DNA of 64,000 nt from NCBI RefSeq assembly GCF_008329565.1, contig NZ_NPKT01000001.1:186001-250000 (forward strand). The letters run 5' to 3'. A model generated the notes under the pieces. It was not told where the DNA came from, searched no databases, and saw only the letters and a program-made list of their open reading frames with translations. Shown one piece after another: positions 56,137-64,000 of this stretch (the first letter of the stretch is position 1; every line of letters begins with the position of its first letter). The position numbers and the translations under genes are program-made. This DNA is from Mycolicibacterium sp. P1-5 (lineage in GTDB: Bacteria > Actinomycetota > Actinomycetes > Mycobacteriales > Mycobacteriaceae).

Positions 56137-57900
56137 ATGGACCTTGCGGCCGGCTTCAGCTACTGTCCAGGAATGCCGTGGGGGTCGGCAGTTCTGCCGA
56201 ATCGGGGGCCGTATCGTCGAGCGCTGAGTTTGCTCGTGCCGGCGGGAGCCACACGCCGCTCCAAAGCCGATTACGTACTGGTACTCGTTCTCGTCGCCGT
56301 CGCCGTCTTGATTTATCTACCGAAACTCATGGCCGTCGTGCTGGTCGATCACGATGACGTCATCAGCATCATGACCGCGACGTGCAATCAGGGGAATTTC
56401 ATAAACTCCCCGCTGAAAGGCCAGTGGGCGGATGTCTCGCAGTGGCAGCAGTACTGGCGATTGGACTCCCACTGGTGCTTCGGCCAGATCGAGAGCGACA
56501 TGGTCCATTACGACATCCACCCGCCCTTCTACTTCTGGGTGCTGCATTGCTGGTTCGTGCTGTTCGGGGTCTCACTTGTCAGCGGTCTGGCGCTCAATCT
56601 CGTCGTTGTATGCCTGACTGCGGTGATCATCTACGTCACCTGCCGAGTGCTGGCGGTGTCGGGTCCCCTGAGCTTCCTAGCAACGTTGGCCTGGACGGTG
56701 AGCCTGCCGTCGCGGACCGCGGTGGGCGTCATCCGGCAGTACTCACTGTTCACAATGCTCGCGGCGGTGTTGTTGCTCGTGGCCATCCTCTGGCTCGAGA
56801 AGAAGCAGTTGCGCTATCTGTTCGGGCTTTGTGGCGTGCTGGCCGTCGGATTCCTTACGCACTTTCAGTTCCCGATACCCGCTACCGTCACCGTTTTTTG
56901 CGTGGCGGCAATTCTGTGGCGGCGTCGCGCATTCGTGAAGATCGCACAGTTGGTGCTCGCTGTCGTGGTGGCGGCAGTGGTGTTCTATGTCGTGGAGCCA
57001 GGCTTCATGGAATCGGTTGGGCGGGCCCATGACCAGGCGCAGTCCTTCACGTTCCCGCAACTGTTCCAGCGCACCGCTGCGTTCATACCGACGGCGCTGC
57101 AACTCTTCAACCCCCTCAACTGGTCGCACCCGTTGCCCTACGGTCTACTCGATTGGGCGCAACCCCGGTACGTTGTGATCAACCTGCTGAGTATCACCAT
57201 CGGCGTGGGCGCGGCATATCTGGTGGTCAGCACCGTCGTGCGGGCCATCCGATCGGGGCCGCGTGGTCTGGACCGTTGGTTGACGGTCCGGCGGCTGCCG
57301 ATCTGCGCGGGCGTGTTGTGTCTGCTGACAATCTTCGCCATGTACGTCTCGTTCATCAGCCCCGTGCATGCGATAGGTCTGCAATATCTGCACTTCGTCA
57401 CACCCTTTTTGTTCGTCGGCGTGGCGCGGATGGTTCAAGACCGCCAGGATGCCCAAGACAGCCCGGACTTCAGGTGGCCGCGGCTGGTTACCGGGCTACC
57501 GGTGGTGCTGTTGATGTGTGCGGTTCTCTCGTCGGCGTTGTTTGTGGTTCACCGTTCGGAACTCGAACCGGTTCGCGATATCGCGCATGCCGACGCGTTG
57601 ATCGTGGACTCCGACCACGAGGGCGTGCTGCCCGCGATCCTCTGGCATGCCGATCCGAGCACCAAGGTGTTCGCCGCCTCCCAGGATGTCATCCTTGCCA
57701 AACATCCCGACGCCGGTCCGGCCGTGGCAGCCCACGAGTGCTACTACGTCAGTTCGACGGCATACGAGAACAACCGCGCCAAGCAAGAGCAAATTCGGCA
57801 ATGGCTGAGAAGTCTGGGGCACGGCGACGAGGCCGCGCTGCGGCAAGGCGTCGTTCCGCTGATCCCGCTAGGCGGCGACATTTACCGGTTCACTCGCTGA
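56137..57900 (+). CDS. GT-C type membrane glycosyltransferase, putative
   Basis: The protein of about 587 residues has 11-12 membrane helices. After the first helix comes VVLVDHDDVISIM, with the acidic pair typical of the first loop in GT-C (PMT/ArnT-like) enzymes. MVHYDIHPPFYFWVLHCWFV is the second family-like region. The C-terminal 150 residues are mostly extracytosolic. It would use a polyprenyl-phosphate sugar; donor and acceptor are unknown. The start is uncertain (ATG 56137 with GGGAG 12 bases upstream). Codon use seems less G+C-biased than in ppc. Confidence 0.75.
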   Translation: MDLAAGFSYCPGMPWGSAVLPNRGPYRRALSLLVPAGATRRSKADYVLVLVLVAVAVLIYLPKLMAVVLVDHDDVISIMTATCNQGNFINSPLKGQWADVSQWQQYWRLDSHWCFGQIESDMVHYDIHPPFYFWVLHCWFVLFGVSLVSGLALNLVVVCLTAVIIYVTCRVLAVSGPLSFLATLAWTVSLPSRTAVGVIRQYSLFTMLAAVLLLVAILWLEKKQLRYLFGLCGVLAVGFLTHFQFPIPATVTVFCVAAILWRRRAFVKIAQLVLAVVVAAVVFYVVEPGFMESVGRAHDQAQSFTFPQLFQRTAAFIPTALQLFNPLNWSHPLPYGLLDWAQPRYVVINLLSITIGVGAAYLVVSTVVRAIRSGPRGLDRWLTVRRLPICAGVLCLLTIFAMYVSFISPVHAIGLQYLHFVTPFLFVGVARMVQDRQDAQDSPDFRWPRLVTGLPVVLLMCAVLSSALFVVHRSELEPVRDIAHADALIVDSDHEGVLPAILWHADPSTKVFAASQDVILAKHPDAGPAVAAHECYYVSSTAYENNRAKQEQIRQWLRSLGHGDEAALRQGVVPLIPLGGDIYRFTR

Positions 57901-57932
57901 CCCAGGAGCCCGCTGGCGCCGGCGGCCGGATT

Positions 57933-57954
57933 GCCTGGCGTGACGGCACCAGGC
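57933..57954. terminator. Bidirectional hairpin between convergent genes
   Basis: GCCTGG (57933-57938) and CCAGGC (57949-57954) form a six-base stem with a ten-base loop between the stop of the glycosyltransferase gene and the stop of secG. No T-tract follows on either strand. Position suggests a terminator for both. Confidence 0.4.
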
Positions 57955-57961
57955 CTACATA

Positions 57962-58195
57962 TCAGCTGTACTTGATCTGAAGCGCCATGCCGATGATGGA
58001 CACCACCCAGATGCCGGTGACGAACAGCGTGAGGCGGTCGAGGTTCTTCTCGACCACGGTCGACCCGGACAGGCTGGACTGCACGCCGCCGCCGAACAGC
58101 GTCGACAGGCCGCCACCCTTGGCGCGGTGCAGCAGCACCAGCAGCACCACCAGCACGCTGGTGACCACCAGGATGATCTGCAGAGTCAAAACCAT
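57962..58195 (-). CDS. secG: Preprotein translocase subunit SecG
   Basis: The 77-residue protein has two membrane helices (LQIILVVTSVLVVLLVLLH; LFVTGIWVVSIIGMALQI). The conserved loop between them is RAKGGGLSTLFGGGVQ. It is part of SecYEG. Placed after tpiA, as in many actinobacteria. Confidence 0.95.
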   Translation of the reverse strand: MVLTLQIILVVTSVLVVLLVLLHRAKGGGLSTLFGGGVQSSLSGSTVVEKNLDRLTLFVTGIWVVSIIGMALQIKYS

Positions 58196-58225
58196 GGCGA
58201 CCAGACTACCTGGTGGAAAGGCGAG

Positions 58226-59011
58226 TCATGGCAGGGGCCCACCTGCGGCGATGGCCGACAGGATGGCGAATTGCTCGCCATCCAGCGACGCCCCGCCGAC
58301 CAGCGCGCCGTCCACATCCTGCTGCGCGACGATCTCGCCGACATTCTTGGCGTTCACCGAGCCGCCGTAGAGCACGCGGACGCCGTCGGCGATCTGCGGC
58401 GAGGCGAGGTTGCCGAGCTCAGCGCGGATGGCTTCACAAACTTCCTGGGCGTCGGCCGCACTGGCTACCCGTCCGGTGCCGATCGCCCACACCGGCTCGT
58501 ATGCGATGACGATGTCGGCCAGCTGTTCCTTCGTCAGTCCGGCCAGCGAGCCGCGCAGCGAGTTCACGTTGAACTCGACGTGGTTGCCGGCCTCGCGGAC
58601 CTCGAGCTGCTCGCCGATGCACACGATCGGCGTCAGGCCGTGCCGGAACGCCGCGGCCGCCTTCTCCGCGACCAGCGCGTCGTCCTCTTGGTGATACGTG
58701 CGGCGCTCCGAGTGTCCGACCACCACGAACGTGCAACCGAGCTTGGCCAGGAACGCGCCACTGATGTCACCGGTGTACGCGCCCGCATCGTGCTGCGACA
58801 AATCTTGCGCACCGTACGTCAGCCGCAGCTTGTCACCGTCGACCAGAGTCTGCACACTGCGCAGATCGGTGAACGGCGGAATCACCGTCACATCGACCTT
58901 GTCGAAGTACTTGTCGGGCAACGAAAACGCGATCTTCTGGACGAGCGCGATGGCCTCGAAATGGTTGAGGTTCATCTTCCAGTTGCCCGCGATCAGCGGT
59001 TTACGGGACAC
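58226..59011 (-). CDS. tpiA: Triosephosphate isomerase
   Basis: The 261-residue TIM barrel has Lys in GNWKMNLN, the His in VVVGHSERR, the catalytic Glu in [13 protein letters not shown], and the phosphate loop in [11 protein letters not shown]. It lies seven bases after pgk. Confidence 0.97.
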   Translation of the reverse strand: MSRKPLIAGNWKMNLNHFEAIALVQKIAFSLPDKYFDKVDVTVIPPFTDLRSVQTLVDGDKLRLTYGAQDLSQHDAGAYTGDISGAFLAKLGCTFVVVGHSERRTYHQEDDALVAEKAAAAFRHGLTPIVCIGEQLEVREAGNHVEFNVNSLRGSLAGLTKEQLADIVIAYEPVWAIGTGRVASAADAQEVCEAIRAELGNLASPQIADGVRVLYGGSVNAKNVGEIVAQQDVDGALVGGASLDGEQFAILSAIAAGGPLP

Positions 59012-59018
59012 AGGACTC

Positions 59019-60242
59019 CTAATTCAAGACATCAATGCCGGGCAGTGCTTTGCCCTCAAGGTATTCCAGCGATGCGCCGCCGCCGGTCGAAATGTGCGAG
59101 AAGCCGTCCTCGGGTAGACCCAACTGCCGCACCGCGGCCGCCGAATCGCCACCGCCGACGACGCTGAACGCACCCTTGGCCGTCGCCGCGACAATCGCCT
59201 CGGCAACACCCTTGGTGCCCGCGGCGAACGCCGGGAACTCGAACACGCCCATCGGCCCGTTCCAGAAGATGGTGCGGGCGTTGGACAGCAGCTTGGTGAA
59301 CCGCTTCACCGACTCGGGACCGATATCCAGGCCCATCTTGTCGGCCGGGATCTTGTCTGCCCAAACGGTTTCCGGCGCGGAATCGGCGGCGAACCTCTCG
59401 GCCACCACGATGTCCACCGGCAGGTGGATCACGTCACCGTAGGTCTCCAGCAGCTGGCGGCAAGTGTCGATCATCTCCTCCTGCAGCAGCGAGGTACCAA
59501 CCGGAACACCTTGCGCGGCAAGGAATGTGAAGCACATGCCGCCGCCGATGACGATGCTGTCCGCCTTGGTCGCCAGGTTCTCGATCACGGCCAGCTTGTC
59601 CGAGACCTTCGAACCGCCCAGCACCACGGCGTACGGTCGGTCCGTCGAACTGGTCAGCTGCTCGAGCACCTTGACCTCGGCCGCCACCAAGGTGCCCGCA
59701 TAGTGCGGCAAGAGCGTAGCCACGTCGTACACCGAGGCCTGCTTGCGATGCACCACGCCGAACCCGTCGGAGACGAAAGCGCCGTCCTCCCCGACCAATT
59801 CGACGAGCGCCTTGGCCAGTTTGAGCCGCTCGCTGTCGTCCTTGCTGGTCTCCCGCGGATCGAACCGGATGTTCTCCAGCAGCAGGATGTCGCCGTCGGT
59901 CAAGCCCTCGGCGCGGGCCAGCGCGTCGGTGCCGACCACGTCACCCGCCAGCTGGACATGCCGGCCCAGCTGCTCGGACAGCGCGGCGGCGACCGGCGCC
60001 AGCGAGAACGCCGGGTCGGGCCCGCCCTTGGGCCGGCCCAGGTGCGCGGTCACCACGACCTTCGCCCCCGCGTCGGACAGCGCCTTCAGCGTCGGGACTG
60101 ACGCGATGATGCGACCCGGATCAGAAATCCGGGCGGTGCTTCCGCCCTCGCTTTCCAGCGGGACGTTCAGGTCGGAGCGCACCAATACTCCCCGACCCGA
60201 AACACCCTCTGCCAACAGGTCGTCGAGCGTCTTGACAGCCAT
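59019..60242 (-). CDS. pgk: Phosphoglycerate kinase
   Basis: The 407-residue enzyme shows [12 protein letters not shown] near the N-terminus, TAHLGRPKG, the hinge and nucleotide region [12 protein letters not shown] and the C-terminal [18 protein letters not shown] 60242 lies five bases past the gap stop. The longer frame back to 60797 runs inside gap and is not real. Confidence 0.97.
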   Translation of the reverse strand: MAVKTLDDLLAEGVSGRGVLVRSDLNVPLESEGGSTARISDPGRIIASVPTLKALSDAGAKVVVTAHLGRPKGGPDPAFSLAPVAAALSEQLGRHVQLAGDVVGTDALARAEGLTDGDILLLENIRFDPRETSKDDSERLKLAKALVELVGEDGAFVSDGFGVVHRKQASVYDVATLLPHYAGTLVAAEVKVLEQLTSSTDRPYAVVLGGSKVSDKLAVIENLATKADSIVIGGGMCFTFLAAQGVPVGTSLLQEEMIDTCRQLLETYGDVIHLPVDIVVAERFAADSAPETVWADKIPADKMGLDIGPESVKRFTKLLSNARTIFWNGPMGVFEFPAFAAGTKGVAEAIVAATAKGAFSVVGGGDSAAAVRQLGLPEDGFSHISTGGGASLEYLEGKALPGIDVLN

Positions 60243-60247
60243 CGCTG

Positions 60248-61309
<1,062 letters not shown>

Positions 61310-61349
61310 CTAGTGGCGCGCTCAGCGGCGCGCGGCACCGGCTGGAACC

Positions 61350-62066
61350 TCACGAGATCTGTGGCCCGCTCTGGTCGGCGCGGGGCGAGCCGGTCCACCG
61401 TTCCCGGATCGCCGCCAACGTGCCGTCCTCCTCGAGAGTGGCCTGCGCGACGTTGATCCGGCCCAGCAGGGCCGCGTCGCTCGTGGGTACCGCGATCGCG
61501 ATCTTCTCGGTGGTGATGCCCCGCTGCACCACCGCCACGTCCGGCGTCCGCTCAGCCAGCCAGGTCAGCACCGGGTCGAGCTTCATGAACGCGTCGCACC
61601 GGCCGGTGGACAGATCGCGCAGTGCACTGCGGATGCTGCCGTAGTCGTACACCCGGACCCGGGCGACCCTGCCGTCGGCGAGCAGCCGGTTGGCGATCGG
61701 TTGGCTGGTGTTGCCCTGTTGCACGCCGATCGTCAGCCCTTCGAGATCCTCGATCGACACGACATCGGGCAGTCGGGTGCCGTCCACGGCCAGTGCCTGA
61801 CCGGAGATCAGATACGGGTCGCAGAACGCCGCCTTCATCGCCCGAGAGCCGGTGACCGTGGTGCCTGAAGCGACGCAGTCGAAGTCGCCGGAGTCCAGCG
61901 CGTCGAAGATGCCGTTGAAGTCGCGGCCCTCGAACCGGGTGAACTCCACGGCGGCGCCGAGCTGCTCGCCGATCGCGTGCATGAGTTCGATGTCCAGCCC
62001 GGAGTCCTGCACGGCGTTGAACGGCGGGTCGGGAAACGCCGCCCCGACACGTAGCACTTCAGGCAT
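61350..62066 (-). CDS. Periplasmic binding protein-like (SBP family 3) protein without signal peptide
   Basis: The 238-residue protein has the amino-acid-binding fold: VLRVGAAFPDPPFNAVQDSG, GLDIELMHAIGEQLGAAVEF, DFNGIFDALDSGDFDCVASG and LEGLTIGVQQGNTSQP. It begins directly in the first strand with no signal peptide or lipobox, and no upstream in-frame extension offers one. No permease or ATPase gene is adjacent. It may be a cytosolic sensor, or its start may be misplaced. Confidence 0.78.
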   Translation of the reverse strand: MPEVLRVGAAFPDPPFNAVQDSGLDIELMHAIGEQLGAAVEFTRFEGRDFNGIFDALDSGDFDCVASGTTVTGSRAMKAAFCDPYLISGQALAVDGTRLPDVVSIEDLEGLTIGVQQGNTSQPIANRLLADGRVARVRVYDYGSIRSALRDLSTGRCDAFMKLDPVLTWLAERTPDVAVVQRGITTEKIAIAVPTSDAALLGRINVAQATLEEDGTLAAIRERWTGSPRADQSGPQIS

Positions 62067-62146
62067 TACCCAACGTTAGCGTAACCACAATCACCACAAG
62101 GCATTTCACCTGCGGTGAGCTTGGTCTACCGCGCGGCCACTACGCT

Positions 62147-62830
62147 GTGGTGGTGGCAAGTGTGCTGTCAGTGAACCTAGCCCGCGTCCGCGCCAACCCG
62201 GACAAACCGTCGAGGCGTACCGGCATCGACAAAGTCGCGACGCCCGAAGCGGTGATGGTGCGTGCGCCCGGTCCGATGCGCAGTGGCCTGGGCAGCGGTC
62301 TGGTCGGTGACACGATCGGCAACCAGAAGCTGCACGGCGGCGACGACCAAGCCGTCTACGCCTACGCCCGCGAGGACCTCGACGAGTGGGCGGCGCGCCT
62401 CGATCGCCCGCTGACCGACGGGATGTTCGGCGAGAACCTCACCACCTCCGGCATCGACGTCACAGGAGCCCTCATCGGCGAACGCTGGCGGGTGGGCACC
62501 GACGGGCTGCTGCTCGAAGTCTCCGCGCCACGCACCCCATGTCGCACGTTCTCGGCGTTCCTGGACATCGAGGGCTGGATCAAAACGTTCACCGCGGCGG
62601 GTAAGCCCGGCGCGTATCTGCGGGTGATCTCGCCGGGTACCGTGCGCGTCGGCGACGCCATCGTCGTCGAGGACAAGCCTGATCATGACGTGACGATCGC
62701 CTTGGTCTTCCGCGCCCGGATGTCGGATCCCAGCCTGCTCCCCCAGCTGCTGGCCGCCGACGCGCTATCGGCCGAACTCAAGGCCTATATCGCGAAGAAG
62801 GCTACGCGTCTTCCAGCAGATCGGGTGTGA
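62147..62830 (+). CDS. MOSC domain protein (YiiM-like)
   Basis: The protein of about 225 residues shows [32 protein letters not shown] and the Cys in [14 protein letters not shown], where MOSC proteins bind the sulfur or molybdenum-cofactor-related group. It may transfer sulfur or reduce N-hydroxylated compounds with partners. Three GTG codons in a row (62147-62155) offer starts; TACGCT directly before them would suit a leaderless message from the third. The 3' end overlaps whiA by 29 bases. Confidence 0.87.
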   Translation: MVVASVLSVNLARVRANPDKPSRRTGIDKVATPEAVMVRAPGPMRSGLGSGLVGDTIGNQKLHGGDDQAVYAYAREDLDEWAARLDRPLTDGMFGENLTTSGIDVTGALIGERWRVGTDGLLLEVSAPRTPCRTFSAFLDIEGWIKTFTAAGKPGAYLRVISPGTVRVGDAIVVEDKPDHDVTIALVFRARMSDPSLLPQLLAADALSAELKAYIAKKATRLPADRV

Positions 62831-63779
62831 CGGCGGACTCGGTATCGGGGATGCCGTCCTGCTTGGCCTTACGATCCGCCATCGACAGCAGACGCCGAAT
62901 ACGCCCGGCCACAGCATCTTTCGTCATCGGCGGTTCAGCCAGCCGGCCCAGTTCCTCCAGCGACGCCTGACGATGTTCGACGCGCAGCTTGCCTGCGGCC
63001 GCCAAGTGGTCGGGCACGGTGTCGGCCAAAATCTCCAACGCGCGCTCGACGCGGGCGGCCGCGGCGACCGCAGCGCGGGCCGAGCGGCGCAGGTTCGCGT
63101 CGTCGAAGTTCGCCAGCCGGTTGGCAGTGGCTCGCACCTCGCGGCGCATCCGCCGTTCCTCCCAGGTGAGCCGGGTGTCCTGGGCGCCCATCCGGGTCAG
63201 CAGCGCACCGATGGCCTCGCCGTCGCGCACCACCACCCGGTCGGTGCCCCGTACCTCGCGCGCCTTCGCGCTCACCCCGAGCCGCCGGGCTGCGCCGACC
63301 AGGGCCAGCGCGGCTTCCGGTCCGGGACAACTGACTTCGAGTGCCGACGACCGCCCGGGCTCGGTGAGCGAACCGTGCGCCAGGAACGCGCCGCGCCACG
63401 CGGCTTCCGCATCGCCTACGCTGCCGCCCACCACCTGCGCGGGCAGCCCGCGTACCGGCCGGCCGCGCATATCCAGCAGACCCGTCTGGCGCGCCAGCGC
63501 TTCACCGTCCTTGGCGACCCGCACCAGGTATCGGGTGCTCTTGCGGATGCCGCTGGCCGACAGCACGTGCACCACCGCGTTGTAGCCGTAGAGGTCGTAG
63601 ATGTCCTTGCGTAGCCGCCGGGCGATGATGCCCAGGTCGACCTCGGCTTCGACCACGACCCGGCCCGACACGATGTGCAGGCCGCCGGCGAAGCGCAACA
63701 ACGAGGCCACCTCGGCCCGGCGCGCACTCACGGAGTTGACGGCCAGCCGGCTGAGTTCGTCCTTCACCTCGGCAGTCAT
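62802..63779 (-). CDS. whiA: Sporulation/cell-division regulator WhiA
   Basis: The 325-residue DNA-binding protein has an N-terminal homing-endonuclease-like domain ([36 protein letters not shown]) and a C-terminal HTH ([35 protein letters not shown]). In actinobacteria it controls division genes. ATG 63779 overlaps the yvcK stop by four bases (ATGA), and so is preferred to 63785. Confidence 0.95.
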   Translation of the reverse strand: MTAEVKDELSRLAVNSVSARRAEVASLLRFAGGLHIVSGRVVVEAEVDLGIIARRLRKDIYDLYGYNAVVHVLSASGIRKSTRYLVRVAKDGEALARQTGLLDMRGRPVRGLPAQVVGGSVGDAEAAWRGAFLAHGSLTEPGRSSALEVSCPGPEAALALVGAARRLGVSAKAREVRGTDRVVVRDGEAIGALLTRMGAQDTRLTWEERRMRREVRATANRLANFDDANLRRSARAAVAAAARVERALEILADTVPDHLAAAGKLRVEHRQASLEELGRLAEPPMTKDAVAGRIRRLLSMADRKAKQDGIPDTESAVTPDLLEDA

Positions 63780-64000
63780 CGCCACGGGTCGTCACCTCTC
63801 GGTCCATTGGCTGTCGGTCCCTGCACCCCGTCCCCCTGTCGCGCTCCACCGGCCTGCGCGGACGCAGCAGATGGAGGGGAAGGCGGCGCCGTAACCGTAT
63901 TCCGGGTGCGCACACCGTCAAGCGCTGCAGCCAGCTTCGCCGGGTCATGTAAAGGTGTACCAGGTCTCGACACGTCGGCAAACTGAACTGAGGCTTCCAG
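63776..64000 (-). CDS. yvcK: Gluconeogenesis factor YvcK/CuvA, C-terminal end (cut by window edge)
   Basis: The last 74 residues are present, open to the right edge. [21 protein letters not shown] is typical of the YvcK C-terminus. The remainder is Ala/Gly/Pro-rich and probably disordered. yvcK followed by whiA with overlap is the usual actinobacterial order. Confidence 0.8.
   Translation of the reverse strand: MEASVQFADVSRPGTPLHDPAKLAAALDGVRTRNTVTAPPSPPSAASAQAGGARQGDGVQGPTANGPRGDDPWR

Overview
This is a high-G+C, gene-dense actinobacterial chromosome segment. Gene content and order closely match the Mycobacterium tuberculosis Rv1422-Rv1497 neighbourhood, written here largely in reverse. The mycobacterial markers are fabG1-inhA-hemH, ripA-ripB-moxR, a suf operon headed by sufR, mptB, opcA next to zwf, and frequent GTG starts with apparently leaderless promoters. 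There are no PE/PGRS genes, no intein in SufB, no MazEF4 pair beside mutB, and a ppc gene is present. I infer a non-tuberculous, probably rapid-growing Mycobacterium (Mycolicibacterium-like). Gene names rest on motifs and remembered family sequences, not on a search.

Layout. 1-756: N-terminal end of a type I polyketide synthase running off the left edge. 757-1769: about 1 kb without a convincing gene. 1770-8164: a serine hydrolase (lipL-like) and the methylmalonyl-CoA mutase operon mutA-mutB-meaB. 8311-11803: a VTT-domain membrane protein, then a four-gene accessory cassette with two WXG-type (type VII secretion) proteins, a small soluble protein and a membrane protein. 11925-17167: SPFH/NfeD pair, a conserved hypothetical, then hemH, inhA and fabG1 (mycolic-acid FAS-II and haem). 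17220-23340: VWA, DUF58 and MoxR genes and the peptidoglycan hydrolases ripB and ripA, with a conserved membrane protein. 23539-26955: aconitase and its TetR-type neighbour.

26942-38067: a long minus-strand run, sufR-sufB-sufD-sufC-sufS-sufU-sufT, continuing through a membrane protein, an Old Yellow Enzyme-type oxidoreductase, a thioredoxin, an enoyl-CoA hydratase and an ABC-F ATPase, plus a small HTH protein. 38155-45449: mptB (lipoglycan mannosyltransferase), an ABC exporter, ctaA, an ATP-grasp protein, a quinone oxidoreductase and ctaB (haem A synthesis). 45684-52558: the pentose-phosphate operon tkt-tal-zwf-opcA-pgl plus a small helical protein. 52717-55986: DUF309 protein and PEP carboxylase. 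56137-57900: a GT-C membrane glycosyltransferase. 57962-61270: secG, tpiA, pgk, gap (lower glycolysis). 61350-64000: a binding-protein-like ORF, a MOSC protein, whiA and the 3' end of yvcK.

Most of the window is core central metabolism, cell-envelope synthesis and Fe-S assembly. The most novel-looking parts are the WXG cassette (9033-11803) and several well-formed regulatory sequences: an in-phase 9-bp repeat array upstream of ripA, a SufR-type operator overlapping the sufR start codon, inverted repeats at lipL, acn, ctaA and ctaB/tkt, and a leaderless fabG1-inhA promoter.
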